Below, in pieces: positions 1 through 8,771 of a stretch of DNA of 64,000 nucleotides. Below the pieces are notes generated by a model. The model did no database searches and was not told the origin of the DNA. It saw nothing but the letters and a program-made list of their open reading frames with translations. The position numbers were made by a program, and so were the translations under genes. Origin of the DNA: Halobacteriovorax marinus SJ (lineage in GTDB: Bacteria > Bdellovibrionota > Bacteriovoracia > Bacteriovoracales > Bacteriovoracaceae); contig NC_016620.1 in assembly GCF_000210915.2 (NCBI RefSeq), positions 3,286,001 to 3,350,000 on the forward strand, written 5' to 3'. Position 1 is the first letter of the stretch. Every line of letters starts with the position of its first letter.

Positions 1-112
1 TAGACCAAGTCTTAATTACTTTTGAACTTTTGCTCTCATCTCCGATTACCTTGAAAACTTTTTCAAGTAAGTGATAATCAACAAAAGGACCTTTTTTAAG
101 TGAACGGGCCAT
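1..112 (-). CDS. rpsS: 30S ribosomal protein S19 (5' part only)
   Basis: This is the first 37 codons of S19, cut by the left window edge. Reading the minus strand from the ATG at 112 gives a protein beginning [19 protein letters not shown], the highly conserved S19 N-terminus. S19 sits in the head of the small subunit with S13. It lies 15 nt downstream of rplB, the standard S10-operon order, so it is surely co-transcribed with it. The remainder is outside the window. Confidence 0.93.
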   Translation of the reverse strand, partial: MARSLKKGPFVDYHLLEKVFKVIGDESKSSKVIKTWS

Positions 113-127
113 CTATATCTCCCTAAC

Positions 128-952
128 CTATTTTCTTCTTTTAACAATAAATTTATCTGTTCTTTTATTCTTTCTTGTTTTGAAACCTTTAGTTGGTTTA
201 CCCCAAGGTGTAACAGGGTGTCTACCACCTGATGTTCTACCTTCACCACCACCGTGTGGGTGATCAACTGGATTCATAACAACACCACGAACCGTTGGTC
301 TGAAACCAAGCTTTCTCTTACGCCCGGCCTTACCAATGTTTCTTTTCTCATGATCAAGATTTCCAACTTGACCAATTGTGGCTCTACAAACAGATCTTAC
401 TTTTCTAAGCTCACCTGAAGGCATTCTTAGAAGTGCACTCTCACCCTCTTTCGCCATTACTTGTACATAGGCTCCAGCTGATCTAGCAAATTGTCCACCT
501 GCACCTGGGTGTAGCTCAACATTGTGAACTAATGTACCAACTGGGATGTCCTTTAATTGCTTAGAGTTACCAACAGTAATATCCGCAGTCGCAGATGAAA
601 TAACAGTGTCTCCAACATTTAAACCAACAGGAGCAAGAATATATCTTTTCTCACCATCAGCATATGCTAGAAGAGCAATGTTACAAGTTCTGTTTGGATC
701 GTAACTAATCGCCTGTACTTTAGCAGGGATATCGAGCTTGTTTCTTTTGAAATCAATTACTCTGTATCTTCTCTTAACTCCGCCACCTCTGTGTCTAACA
801 GTGATTCTACCAGCGTTGTTTCTACCTGCCGTGCTCTTTTTAGGAGCTAATAATTTCTTTTCGGGTGCTACACCTTTAGTCAACTCGTCGCTGTTTACGA
901 CTTGCATACGTCTTAGCGAAGGAGTTGTCGGTTTAAATTTTTTAATACCCAT
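128..952 (-). CDS. rplB: 50S ribosomal protein L2
   Basis: L2 is a primary 23S rRNA-binding protein near the peptidyl-transferase centre and is needed for subunit association. The 274-residue product has the usual family length. It carries the conserved C-terminal segment [19 protein letters not shown], whose histidine has been linked to peptidyl-transferase activity, and a Lys/Arg-rich tail. It is the fifth gene of the S10 operon, 26 nt after rplW and 15 nt before rpsS, with no promoter or terminator visible between them. Confidence 0.98.
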   Translation of the reverse strand: MGIKKFKPTTPSLRRMQVVNSDELTKGVAPEKKLLAPKKSTAGRNNAGRITVRHRGGGVKRRYRVIDFKRNKLDIPAKVQAISYDPNRTCNIALLAYADGEKRYILAPVGLNVGDTVISSATADITVGNSKQLKDIPVGTLVHNVELHPGAGGQFARSAGAYVQVMAKEGESALLRMPSGELRKVRSVCRATIGQVGNLDHEKRNIGKAGRKRKLGFRPTVRGVVMNPVDHPHGGGEGRTSGGRHPVTPWGKPTKGFKTRKNKRTDKFIVKRRK

Positions 953-978
953 AGTTCTTCCTCTTCTACTTTATCTAA

Positions 979-1269
979 TTAGATTCCTTTAAAGAATTCT
1001 ATTTTTTGACCTTCACCAAGCTCCACATAAGCTTTCTTAAGTTTAGAAGTCTTCTTAATCGACTTTCCAACTCTCTTTACTTTACCTGGAGTGATATTCG
1101 TTTTAACACTTAAAACCTTTACATCATAAAGACTTTCAACTGCTTCTTTAATCTGATTCTTATTAGACTTAAGATTTACTACAAATCCGTATCTATTATA
1201 TTTCTCAGTTGCAACTGCTGCTTTTTCTGTAATCAATGGTTTTACGATAACATTTTCAATTTGTGCCAT
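979..1269 (-). CDS. rplW: 50S ribosomal protein L23
   Basis: L23 lies at the polypeptide exit tunnel, where trigger factor and SRP dock. The 96-residue product has the family length and the typical opening with IVKPLITEKA, followed by the Lys-rich hairpin-loop section around residues 60-80. It starts 3 nt after the rplD stop, so the two are almost certainly translationally coupled. It is the fourth gene of the S10 operon. Confidence 0.97.
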   Translation of the reverse strand: MAQIENVIVKPLITEKAAVATEKYNRYGFVVNLKSNKNQIKEAVESLYDVKVLSVKTNITPGKVKRVGKSIKKTSKLKKAYVELGEGQKIEFFKGI

Positions 1270-1272
1270 TTC

Positions 1273-1890
1273 TTACCCCAATCTTCCTAAAAGCGCTTCA
1301 AGAGCAGCTTTTTCAATTACTAAGTTTTCGTATTTAACAGCTTCGTAAACACTGAAACCTTCAACAGCAAGACCTTTACCATATTGTAAGTTCTTAGCTG
1401 CTCTAATTGCTAAAGAGTCTTTTTTCTCTGCAACTACTAGTGCAGGAAGAAGGCCTTTGCTGTTAAGAGTTGTGTATAGTTCTTTTGTCTTTCCGTTTGA
1501 GTCAAAAGAGTCAACAACTGTTAACTTTCCAGCTTGAAGCTTATCAGCTAATACAGATTGAATTGCTTTAGCTGCTACTTTCTTATTTAACTTTTGATCA
1601 TAGCTTCTTGGCTTTGGTCCAAATGTAGTTCCACCACCGACCATGATCGACGCTCTTGTTGAACCTTGACGAGCTCTACCTGTTCCTTTTTGCTTGAAAG
1701 GCTTTGCTCCACCACCGCTTACTTGACCTCTAGTCTTCGTACATGCGTTTCCTTGTCTTCTACCAGCTAATGTAGCCTTAACTACTTGGTGAACTACAGG
1801 AACATTTATATCTTCAGAAGTAAGACTTACATTTGTGCTAAGCTTACCTGAAGTTTCGAATTTTCCATTAAGTACTGTTATATCTGTCAT
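1273..1890 (-). CDS. rplD: 50S ribosomal protein L4
   Basis: L4 binds domain I of 23S rRNA and lines the exit tunnel with its extended loop. In E. coli free L4 also represses its own S10 operon. The 205-residue product has the family length and the loop signature around residues 50-80 (GRRQGNACTKTRGQVSGGG, then PFKQKGTGRARQG). It starts 16 nt after rplC. No E. coli-like L4-binding leader could be recognised upstream of rpsJ, so autoregulation is unproven here. Confidence 0.97.
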   Translation of the reverse strand: MTDITVLNGKFETSGKLSTNVSLTSEDINVPVVHQVVKATLAGRRQGNACTKTRGQVSGGGAKPFKQKGTGRARQGSTRASIMVGGGTTFGPKPRSYDQKLNKKVAAKAIQSVLADKLQAGKLTVVDSFDSNGKTKELYTTLNSKGLLPALVVAEKKDSLAIRAAKNLQYGKGLAVEGFSVYEAVKYENLVIEKAALEALLGRLG

Positions 1891-1906
1891 CTTTACAACC
1901 CCTTAA

Positions 1907-2605
1907 TTATTTCTTCAAAGCTTTAGCTATTTTAACGAAGCCATTTTTTGATCCAGGTAATGATCCTTTAATAAGCATATAACCTTTCTCTGTATTAACT
2001 TCTACAACTTTGACATTTTGAACTGTTTGTTTAACTGCACCCATGTGTCCTGGCATTTTCTTAAGCTTGAAAACTCTACCTGGAGTTGCTCTGTTACCAA
2101 TTGAACCGTTTGTTCTATGGAAGTGAGAACCGTGAGACGCTGGACCACCTGCAAAGTTATATCTCTTCATTACACCCTGGAAACCCTTACCTTTTGTAAC
2201 ACCTGTTACATCTACGTAAGTTTCAGGAGTAAAGTTAGCTACAGATAACTCTTTACCTAAGTCGTCAGTTGAAACTGTTTCGTTTTTGATTTCAGCAAAC
2301 TTTGTTAAGTTAGCGCTAACGTTTGCTTTCTTTAAGTGACCTTTCGTTGGCTTTTTAACCAACTTCTCTCTCTTCTCACCGTAACCAACTTGATAAGCTT
2401 CATAACCGTCTGTTTCGACAGTCTTAACTTGAGTTACAATGTTTGGGATTAATTTTACGACTGTCACAGGAACATGGTTACCGTTTTCATCGAAAATTCG
2501 AGTCATACCTGCTTTTACGCCGAAAAATGCAGGAAGGTCGATTGAATTTGCAGTTGCAGAATTTTCAGTAGACTGATTCTCAACAGCTGTATTTTCTTCT
2601 GTCAT
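1907..2605 (-). CDS. rplC: 50S ribosomal protein L3 with N-terminal extension
   Basis: L3 is an early-assembly large-subunit protein whose central loop approaches the peptidyl-transferase centre. The conserved body starts at about residue 26 (FFGVKAGMTRIFDENGN) and includes the typical HGSHFHRTNGSIGNRATPGRVFKLKKMPGHMG region. Before it is a Glu/Thr/Asn/Ser-rich extension of about 25 residues absent from usual L3 proteins of about 210 residues. The ATG at 2605 has a strong GGAGG ribosome-binding site, and no other in-frame ATG lies before the core, so the extension is probably translated. Confidence 0.96.
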   Translation of the reverse strand: MTEENTAVENQSTENSATANSIDLPAFFGVKAGMTRIFDENGNHVPVTVVKLIPNIVTQVKTVETDGYEAYQVGYGEKREKLVKKPTKGHLKKANVSANLTKFAEIKNETVSTDDLGKELSVANFTPETYVDVTGVTKGKGFQGVMKRYNFAGGPASHGSHFHRTNGSIGNRATPGRVFKLKKMPGHMGAVKQTVQNVKVVEVNTEKGYMLIKGSLPGSKNGFVKIAKALKK

Positions 2606-2688
2606 TGATCCTCCACAGCATCACCCTACTCTTAGGGATGCATGCATGGTTAATAAAAAATTGAGTTAAAACTTAATCTAACTCTTGA

Positions 2689-2997
2689 TTAGTATTTAAT
2701 TTCTACATCAACACCAGCTGATAAGTCTAACTTCATTAGGCTATCAACAGTTTGTTGTGTTGGGTCTACGATATCAATAAGTCTCTTGTGAGTTCTCATT
2801 TCGAACTGCTCTCTAGACTTTTTGTTAACGTGTGGTCCTCTAAGTACAGTAAATTTGTTAATTTCTGTTGGAAGAGGAATTGGACCAGCAACTCTGGCAC
2901 CAGTTTCTTTTGCAGTGTTAACGATTTCGTTAACAGAGTTATCAAGTAATTTATAATCGTAAGCTCTAAGCTTAATTCTTAGTCTTGGTTCTTTCAT
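2689..2997 (-). CDS. rpsJ: 30S ribosomal protein S10
   Basis: S10 is a head protein of the small subunit and, as NusE, partners NusB in transcription antitermination. The 102-residue product matches the family length and carries [16 protein letters not shown] at the start and [29 protein letters not shown] in the middle. It is the first gene of the S10 operon, 83 nt before rplC. A consensus-like promoter is seen about 40 nt upstream of its start. Confidence 0.98.
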   Translation of the reverse strand: MKEPRLRIKLRAYDYKLLDNSVNEIVNTAKETGARVAGPIPLPTEINKFTVLRGPHVNKKSREQFEMRTHKRLIDIVDPTQQTVDSLMKLDLSAGVDVEIKY

Positions 2998-3036
2998 GAC
3001 TACTAAATCCTCATTTTTTTTACATATAGAGTCAGG

Positions 3037-3065
3037 GTTTTATGAGTTATTGGGCCCTTTGTCAA
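3037..3065 (-). promoter_or_regulatory. Probable sigma-70 promoter of the S10 operon
   Basis: Read on the minus strand, a perfect TTGACA (3060-3065) is separated by exactly 17 nt from TAAAAC (3037-3042, four of six -10 matches). The predicted start near 3030 gives a short leader of about 33 nt before rpsJ, which contains the ribosome-binding site. This is the best promoter candidate between the GNAT gene and rpsJ. Confidence 0.6.
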
Positions 3066-3264
3066 TCTCTTTTCCACTTTTATCCGAAAAATTTTTATTT
3101 TTTTTTGCAAAAAGAATAAATGCGCTCATTTCTTTTCAATTTTATCAACTCACGAGACTATTAAACAAATTCCCTCTACCTCCAGATTCATCTCCAAAAA
3201 AATTCTTAATATGATCTTATTCTTCAAAATTTAACCCTTCAAATCCTATGGCCAGAGAGGTATT

Positions 3265-3293
3265 CCTATAATCTTGGCCAAATAGCCTCTCAA
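3265..3293 (-). promoter_or_regulatory. Possible second upstream promoter, S10 operon
   Basis: Minus-strand TTGAGA (3288-3293) and TATAGG (3265-3270) are 17 nt apart. If active, it would give a leader of about 260 nt before rpsJ. The match is weaker than the proximal promoter. The 405-nt stretch 2998-3402 between the GNAT gene and rpsJ holds no convincing gene besides these two promoter candidates; its interior is AT-rich with A/T runs. Confidence 0.35.
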
Positions 3294-3402
3294 CAACAAC
3301 CAAGACCCTTTCTTCACATTTAAGATTCAAATTGAGGTCAATTGGCGTTCTCTTGGCGGGCGCTTTAAATTTTCATGCAACCTAGAAAGGGAAGAAAAGA
3401 AT

Positions 3403-4131
3403 TCATGTCAGGGCATCAACGGGTACTATTTGAAACCTATCTCCTGCACTGTAATTCATCTTTCTTAAAAGGCTTGCCATGTGAGGATTATTTGTTCGTG
3501 CGAAGACATCTCCATTTAAAGTACTATGAGAGTAGCTTATTAAGATTTCAGAGAGTCCCCTCTTTCTAAATTTATGCATAGTTGATGTATTCATCATGCA
3601 ATAATAGTTATTCTTTGGAGTTTTAAAAAACGAAGTAATACTAGCAACTTCCCCTTTATACTTTAATAAAAAGAATCGACACTCCATTTTTGAAGAAACT
3701 GACTCCATCTTTTTAGCAAATCCACTAGCGAATCCCTCTGGATACTCAAATCCATTTTGAATGCATTCAGAGAACATCAGGTAATCATCTGTCTCTAAGA
3801 CTTCAATATCGCCCGAAGGAACATTCTGGGCCTCTATGGCCCCTTTAAAGAAGTACTCGCTATTTTCAATGGCATCATCTCGCCTAGACTCTAGATACTC
3901 AATTACAATATTTCCCTTAGTTTCTTTACTATTAAAGAAGTCTTGAAGATCTTTAAGCTCGTTACTTGTATATTTAAACTGTGAGCTTTTCTTGATAGCA
4001 ATATTCAAAAAACCAACATCATTCGAGGGATAAGTAGCAATTAAATTATAATCATCAGATTCAATAGAAGAAGCTGTTAAAGTTTCCCATAAATAAAACT
4101 CTTCAGTTAAAAGTTCAAATAGCTTGGACAT
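3403..4131 (-). CDS. Putative GNAT-family N-acetyltransferase
   Basis: The 242-residue soluble protein has GNAT hallmarks only in its C-terminal half. A beta strand (CRFFLLKYKGEVASITSFF, about residues 150-170) is followed by RKRGLSEILIS (about 190-200), which resembles the acetyl-CoA pyrophosphate-binding R/QxxGxG/A loop. The N-terminal half is unrecognised and acidic. The substrate is unknown. It sits alone between tufA and rpsJ, interrupting the str-S10 ribosomal superoperon, so it is probably an insertion rather than a translation factor. The tufA terminator lies upstream, implying its own promoter. Confidence 0.6.
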   Translation of the reverse strand: MSKLFELLTEEFYLWETLTASSIESDDYNLIATYPSNDVGFLNIAIKKSSQFKYTSNELKDLQDFFNSKETKGNIVIEYLESRRDDAIENSEYFFKGAIEAQNVPSGDIEVLETDDYLMFSECIQNGFEYPEGFASGFAKKMESVSSKMECRFFLLKYKGEVASITSFFKTPKNNYYCMMNTSTMHKFRKRGLSEILISYSHSTLNGDVFARTNNPHMASLLRKMNYSAGDRFQIVPVDALT

Positions 4132-4281
4132 TTATTTACTACCTTAATTTGTACTCATTTACTGGAAATCTTCCGTCGGTTAACTGTCAATAGAAATAGA
4201 TATATTTCTAATAGAAGTAATCAAAGACATTTTCTATTAAGTGTTTCGTGATTAAAACTTTTTACTATCGCTCTTAATAAA

Positions 4282-4303
4282 AAGGCCATCCGAAGACGGC
4301 CTT
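4282..4303 (-). terminator. tufA intrinsic terminator (UUCG-loop hairpin)
   Basis: On the minus strand a 9-bp stem containing GGCCGTC / GATGGCC, closed by a TTCG tetraloop, is followed by TTTTTATT. UUCG loops on G/C stems are unusually stable, and the U-tract makes this a typical Rho-independent terminator after tufA. An identical hairpin follows tufB. Confidence 0.85.
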
Positions 4304-4331
4304 GATTTTTCTTATTTTTGTATCTCGAACC

Positions 4332-4352
4332 GAGAACCTTATTAAGGTTCTC
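4332..4352 (-). terminator. First hairpin after tufA stop
   Basis: A perfect 9-bp stem (GAGAACCTT / AAGGTTCTC) with a 3-nt loop lies immediately after the tufA stop. It has no U-tract, so it may stabilise the mRNA 3' end or assist the terminator 30 nt further on. The loop differs by one base from the tufB copy. Confidence 0.5.
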
Positions 4353-4359
4353 TCTCGAT

Positions 4360-5550
4360 CTACTCTACGATCTCAGATACTGTTCCAGCACCAATCGTTC
4401 TACCACCCTCACGGATTGCGAACTTAAGACCTTTTTCCATTGCGATTGGAGTAATTAACTCTACGTCGAATGAAGTGTTATCACCTGGCATGATCATCTC
4501 TGTTCCAGCTGCTAACTCGATCGCTCCAGTAACGTCTGTTGTTCTGAAGTAAAATTGTGGTCTATATCCCTTAAAGATTGGAGTGTGTCTTCCACCTTCT
4601 TCTTTAGAAAGAATATAAACTTCACACTTAAACTTAGAGTGTGGAGTTACTGTTCCTGGCTTAATTAAACACTGACCACGCTCGATCTCTTCTCTTTTAA
4701 CACCTCTTAAAAGAAGACCTACGTTATCACCTGCTCTACCTTCGTCAAGTAACTTTCTGAACATCTCAACACCTGTTACAGTTGTCTTAGTTGTTTCTTT
4801 GATACCTACGATTTCTACTTCTTCGTTTACCTTAACGATACCTCTTTCAATTCTACCTGTACAAACTGTACCACGTCCTGAAATTGAGAAAACGTCTTCT
4901 ACTGGCATTAGGAAGTTCTTATCAATATCTCTTTCTGGAGTTGGAATATACTCGTCAACTTGTGCCATTAGCTCAAGTACTTTGTCTTTTCCAATTGCAT
5001 CGTCTCTCATCTCAAGTGCTGCAAGCGCTGAACCTGCTACGATTGGAAGATCGTCACCTGGGAAGTCATAAGAAGAAAGAAGTTCTCTTACTTCCATCTC
5101 TACTAGCTCAAGTAGTTCTTCATCATCTACTTGGTCTACTTTGTTTAAGAATACTACGATCGCTGGTACACCAACCTGTCTAGCAAGAAGGATGTGCTCT
5201 CTAGTTTGTGGCATTGGCCCATCTGCCGCTGAACATACTAGGATCGCTCCGTCCATCTGTGCAGCACCTGTAATCATGTTCTTTACATAATCGGCGTGAC
5301 CTGGACAGTCTACGTGAGCATAGTGACGATTAGCTGTCTCGTACTCAATGTGAGAAGTATTAATTGTAATCCCTCTCGCTTTTTCTTCTGGAGCAGAGTC
5401 AATCTCGTCGAATTTTCTAACTTCTCCACCCATTGCATTTGCAAGTGTGATTGAAATTGCTGCTGTTAATGTTGTTTTACCGTGGTCAACGTGCCCAATC
5501 GTACCAATGTTTACGTGGGGCTTACTTCTGTCAAAAGATTCCTTTGCCAT
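4360..5550 (-). CDS. tuf: Elongation factor Tu (copy A)
   Basis: EF-Tu delivers aminoacyl-tRNA to the ribosomal A site as a GTP complex. The 396-residue product shows the GTPase motifs GHVDHGKT (residues 19-26), DCPGH (81-85) and NKVD (136-139), then the beta-barrel domains 2 and 3. Length is normal. It ends the str operon (rpsL-rpsG-fusA-tuf), 43 nt after fusA, with an AGGAG ribosome-binding site. The protein is the same as that of the second copy at 20939-22129. Confidence 0.99.
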   Translation of the reverse strand: MAKESFDRSKPHVNIGTIGHVDHGKTTLTAAISITLANAMGGEVRKFDEIDSAPEEKARGITINTSHIEYETANRHYAHVDCPGHADYVKNMITGAAQMDGAILVCSAADGPMPQTREHILLARQVGVPAIVVFLNKVDQVDDEELLELVEMEVRELLSSYDFPGDDLPIVAGSALAALEMRDDAIGKDKVLELMAQVDEYIPTPERDIDKNFLMPVEDVFSISGRGTVCTGRIERGIVKVNEEVEIVGIKETTKTTVTGVEMFRKLLDEGRAGDNVGLLLRGVKREEIERGQCLIKPGTVTPHSKFKCEVYILSKEEGGRHTPIFKGYRPQFYFRTTDVTGAIELAAGTEMIMPGDNTSFDVELITPIAMEKGLKFAIREGGRTIGAGTVSEIVE

Positions 5551-5593
5551 TTTTAATTCTCCTAAATTTCGTAAAAAATTTTTTTACTTAATA

Positions 5594-7678
5594 TTAAATA
5601 TAGATACCTTTCTTTTCTAAAATTTCTTTTGCCATTTCTCTTGAGAGGTTTTCGTACTTACTAAAGTTCATCGTAAAACTTGCTCTCCCTTGAGATTTAG
5701 ATCTCAGGTCAGTACTATAACCAAACATCTCTGCTAGTGGTACTTCCGCTTCAACAACTTCTTTATTTTGCTTTGCGTTCATTGCCAACACTTTTCCGCG
5801 CTTCATATTAATATCTGAAATAACATCGCCAGTGTAATCGATTGGAGTTACAACCTCTAAAGACATTAACGGCTCTAGAAGACCAATACCTGCACTCTGA
5901 CATGCCTCTCTAAACGCATTTGAAGCTGCAATTATATATGCAACTTCTGACGAAGACTCTTCACTATACTTTGCCTCTAAGAGAGTAACCTTGATATTGA
6001 TAAACGCGTATCCCGCCATTGCACCACCCGGGGCCGTATCACGAATAGACTTCTCAATTGCGTCGATAAATTCCTGAGGAAGATCTCTCTTAGTCAACTC
6101 AGTGAAGAATTCAATTCCACCCTGACAATCAACTGGCTCAACCTTCAGCTTCACATGACCGAATTGAAGTTTACCTCCGTGCTCTTTATCAAAAGTATTC
6201 TCACCAACACCTGCGGCAAGCACACTTTCTCTATAAGATACTTGAGGAGCTCCGACTCTAATTCCAACTTTAAATTCTCTTTCGAGTCTGTCAGCAATAA
6301 TCTCTAGGTGCAACTCTCCCATACCAAATATGAGTAACTGACCCGTTTCTTTATTATTATTAAATGTGAACGAAGGATCCTCTAGCTTTAGTCTAGAAAG
6401 AGAGTCCATTAATTTTTTCTCATCTGCTGTCGTTTTTGGCTCTATTGCAATCGAAATTACAGACTCAGGAAAGTCCATTAAATCATAAACAATCGGTTTA
6501 TGATCCATACAAAGAGTTTCCCCTGTAATCGTCTCTTTAAGCCCAGATACGGCAACAATATCACCTGCTTTAGCTTCCGCTAATTCAGTTCTCTTATCTG
6601 CATGCATCTGAAGAATTTTTGTAATTCTTTCTTTTTTCTTCTTATGCGGATTATATATAGTTGCACCTTGCTTTAAAGTTCCGGAGTAAATTCTCACGTA
6701 GTGAAGCATCCCTACAAAAGGATCAGATGCAATTTTAAAAGCCAGTCCACTGAAGAGATCTTCTTCCGAAGGCTTTCTTGTATCTTCTTTTTCAATATCC
6801 TTTGCACTATGTCCTTTAATTTCTCCTCTATCTATAGGAGATGGTAGGTAATCACAGATCGCATCCAATAAAGGCTGAACACCTTTGTTTTTAAATGCTG
6901 ATCCACAAAGTACAGGAATAAAATCATCATTAATTACTGCAGATCTAATAGCTTCTTTAATCGTAGTGATTGTTATCTCTTCACCACCAAGATAAGCCTC
7001 TGCCAATTCATCGTCATAATCACAAAGAGCTTCAATAAGCTCCTCTCTGGCCATCGTAGCCTCATCACTTAGATCACTTGGAATATCTTGCGTATCAACA
7101 GTTGCACCTAAATTATCATCTCCAAAAAAGAGAGCTTTCATTTCAATTAAATCAATCATTCCTTGAAATTCTTCAGCAGAACCAATTGGAATTTGAATGG
7201 CCGCAGCCTTCTTACCAAGTCTCTCTCTAATTTCTTCAACACAATTTTGAAAGTCTGCGCCGACTCTATCCATTTTATTAACAAAGGCAATTCTTGGAAC
7301 TTTATACTTATCGGCCTGAGCCCATACTGTTTCAGATTGTGGCTCTACTCCAGATACAGCATCAAAGACACCTACGGCACCATCTAAAACTCTTAGCGCT
7401 CTCTCCACTTCAATAGTGAAGTCTACGTGCCCTGGAGTATCGATGATATTGATATTTTTCTTATTCCACATACAAGTTGTTGCAGCAGAAGTAATTGTAA
7501 TACCCCTCTCTTGCTCTTGAACCATCCAGTCCATAGTCGCTGCACCATCATGCACTTCACCTATCTTATGGCTTTTACCTGTGTAGTAGAGAATACGCTC
7601 AGTTGTCGTAGTCTTTCCTGCATCGATATGCGCCATGATTCCAATGTTTCGGATATTGTCGATTTGAGTTGAGCTCAT
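5594..7678 (-). CDS. fusA: Elongation factor G
   Basis: EF-G is the translocation GTPase and also works with RRF in ribosome recycling. The 694-residue product has the normal five-domain length, the P-loop AHIDAGKT (residues 16-23), DTPGHVDFT and NKMDRVGAD. It lies between rpsG and tufA in canonical str-operon order. The 85-nt gap from rpsG contains a long perfect hairpin followed by U residues, so fusA expression may be attenuated relative to rpsL-rpsG or driven from a separate start. Confidence 0.98.
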   Translation of the reverse strand: MSSTQIDNIRNIGIMAHIDAGKTTTTERILYYTGKSHKIGEVHDGAATMDWMVQEQERGITITSAATTCMWNKKNINIIDTPGHVDFTIEVERALRVLDGAVGVFDAVSGVEPQSETVWAQADKYKVPRIAFVNKMDRVGADFQNCVEEIRERLGKKAAAIQIPIGSAEEFQGMIDLIEMKALFFGDDNLGATVDTQDIPSDLSDEATMAREELIEALCDYDDELAEAYLGGEEITITTIKEAIRSAVINDDFIPVLCGSAFKNKGVQPLLDAICDYLPSPIDRGEIKGHSAKDIEKEDTRKPSEEDLFSGLAFKIASDPFVGMLHYVRIYSGTLKQGATIYNPHKKKKERITKILQMHADKRTELAEAKAGDIVAVSGLKETITGETLCMDHKPIVYDLMDFPESVISIAIEPKTTADEKKLMDSLSRLKLEDPSFTFNNNKETGQLLIFGMGELHLEIIADRLEREFKVGIRVGAPQVSYRESVLAAGVGENTFDKEHGGKLQFGHVKLKVEPVDCQGGIEFFTELTKRDLPQEFIDAIEKSIRDTAPGGAMAGYAFINIKVTLLEAKYSEESSSEVAYIIAASNAFREACQSAGIGLLEPLMSLEVVTPIDYTGDVISDINMKRGKVLAMNAKQNKEVVEAEVPLAEMFGYSTDLRSKSQGRASFTMNFSKYENLSREMAKEILEKKGIYI

Positions 7679-7701
7679 ATTCCCTAAGCCTTTTACTAAA
7701 A

Positions 7702-7735
7702 ATGGCTTCCTAAGTTTGAGAACCTAGGAAGCCAT
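7702..7735 (-). terminator. Strong hairpin with U-tract between rpsG and fusA
   Basis: A perfect 11-bp stem (ATGGCTTCCTA / TAGGAAGCCAT) with a 12-nt loop is followed on the minus strand by TTTTTAG. In form it is an intrinsic terminator, but it lies inside the str operon. An attenuator or a partial terminator is therefore the likeliest role. No clear promoter was found between it and fusA. Confidence 0.65.
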
Positions 7736-7763
7736 AAAAATTGCAATTAGAATTTAAATTATA

Positions 7764-8234
7764 TTACCACTTAAGGTGAGCAAATGCCTTATTTGCTTCA
7801 GCCATTTTGTAAACGTCTTCACGTTTCTTAACAGCTCCACCTCTACCTTGAGAAGCATCGATGATTTCATCTGCTAACTTCTCCATCATTGTCTTACCAC
7901 CTCTGTTCTTAGAGTACTCTCTAAGCCATCTAAGTGCTAAAGACTGACGTCTGTTAGGTCTTACTTCTACTGGGATTTGGTAAGTAGCACCACCAATACG
8001 ACGAGACTTAACCTCAACCGCTGGCTTAATATTTGAAAGTGCTTTCTTAAATACTTTTAATGGCTCTTCGCCTGTTTTCTTTTCTACGATGTTCATCGCA
8101 CCGTAAAAGATTTTTTCTGCTGCAGATTTCTTTCCGTCTAACATTAAGCTGTTTACACATTTAGAAATCACTACGTCTTGATACACTGGATCTGGAAGAA
8201 CCAGTCTAACAGGAGCTCTACGTTTTCTACTCAT
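7764..8234 (-). CDS. rpsG: 30S ribosomal protein S7
   Basis: S7 nucleates assembly of the 30S head and contacts E-site tRNA. The 156-residue product has the usual length. It begins [10 protein letters not shown] and carries [15 protein letters not shown] in the middle of the chain. It follows rpsL by 79 nt. In E. coli S7 represses the str operon through the rpsL-rpsG spacer; a short GC-rich inverted repeat is present in that spacer here (about 8269-8291), but its role is untested. Confidence 0.98.
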   Translation of the reverse strand: MSRKRRAPVRLVLPDPVYQDVVISKCVNSLMLDGKKSAAEKIFYGAMNIVEKKTGEEPLKVFKKALSNIKPAVEVKSRRIGGATYQIPVEVRPNRRQSLALRWLREYSKNRGGKTMMEKLADEIIDASQGRGGAVKKREDVYKMAEANKAFAHLKW

Positions 8235-8313
8235 AAAAACTTCCTCTTCAACCCGCTAGGGATTTACTCTGACCGACCGTGCGGCCAGTGATTAATAACA
8301 ATTTGCTAAGCAA

Positions 8314-8688
8314 TTACTTCTTAGGCTTCTTACAACCATACTTTGAACGTCTCTGTCCTCTTTTATCAACACCTGTTGCATCAAGAGCACCACGAATAGT
8401 ATGGTATCTAACACCTGGAAGATCTTTTACTCTCCCACCTCTTAAAAGAACAATACTGTGCTCTTGGAGGTTGTGACCTTCGCCACCGATGTAAGAAGTC
8501 ACTTCGAATCCTGAAGTCAGCCTTACTCTACATACTTTTCTCATCGCCGAGTTTGGTTTCTTTGGAGTTGTTGTATAAACTCTTGTACAAACCCCTCTAC
8601 GCTGAGGACAAGCAACTAGGGCAGGAGACTTAGTCTTTGTCTGCTTATCTGTTCTACCTTTTCTAATCAACTGGTTAATCGTAGGCAT
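8314..8688 (-). CDS. rpsL: 30S ribosomal protein S12
   Basis: S12 sits at the decoding centre and controls accuracy. The 124-residue product has the family length and the conserved [16 protein letters not shown] and [17 protein letters not shown] stretches. The lysines altered in streptomycin-resistant mutants are present as in wild type. It starts 83 nt after rpoC, with a hairpin between them. Confidence 0.98.
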   Translation of the reverse strand: MPTINQLIRKGRTDKQTKTKSPALVACPQRRGVCTRVYTTTPKKPNSAMRKVCRVRLTSGFEVTSYIGGEGHNLQEHSIVLLRGGRVKDLPGVRYHTIRGALDATGVDKRGQRRSKYGCKKPKK

Positions 8689-8729
8689 TACCCACTCCTT
8701 CTACTACTATCGCAATTTTAGCTAATTCA

Positions 8730-8758
8730 GCCAAATTGATGTATCACACCAATTTGGC
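8730..8758 (-). other. Hairpin in the rpoC-rpsL spacer
   Basis: A perfect 9-bp stem GCCAAATTG / CAATTTGGC with an 11-nt loop sits between the rpoC stop and the rpsL start. There is no U-tract after it, so RNA processing or mRNA stabilisation is likelier than termination. Confidence 0.45.
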
Positions 8759-8771
8759 CAATTCAAGTTTT

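Larger units (their letters stand above)
4280..5550 (-). repeat. 1271-bp tuf repeat, copy A
   Basis: This stretch is nearly identical to 20859-22129 at a constant offset of 16579. Reading both copies shows four differences: 4343, 5122, 5329 and 5446 against 20922, 21701, 21908 and 22025. Identity begins at the A-run beside the terminator hairpin and stops exactly at the ATG; upstream sequences are unrelated. The three coding differences are synonymous. Confidence 0.97.

Noticed and set aside
2996-3214. Plus-strand open frame opposite the S10 promoter region
   Set aside because: It runs antisense through the rpsJ promoter, has no ribosome-binding site, and its composition reflects A/T runs.
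3030-3258. An E. coli-like L4-binding S10 leader
   Set aside because: The best promoter lies only about 40 nt from rpsJ, leaving no room for the leader, and no matching hairpin series with a U-tract was found.
3403-3569. Short plus-strand frame over the end of the GNAT gene
   Set aside because: It is antisense to a gene with a recognisable domain and looks like a shadow frame.
4799-5183. Antisense frames inside tufA and repeated inside tufB
   Set aside because: They are mirror frames of a highly biased gene. Their duplication only reflects the tuf repeat.
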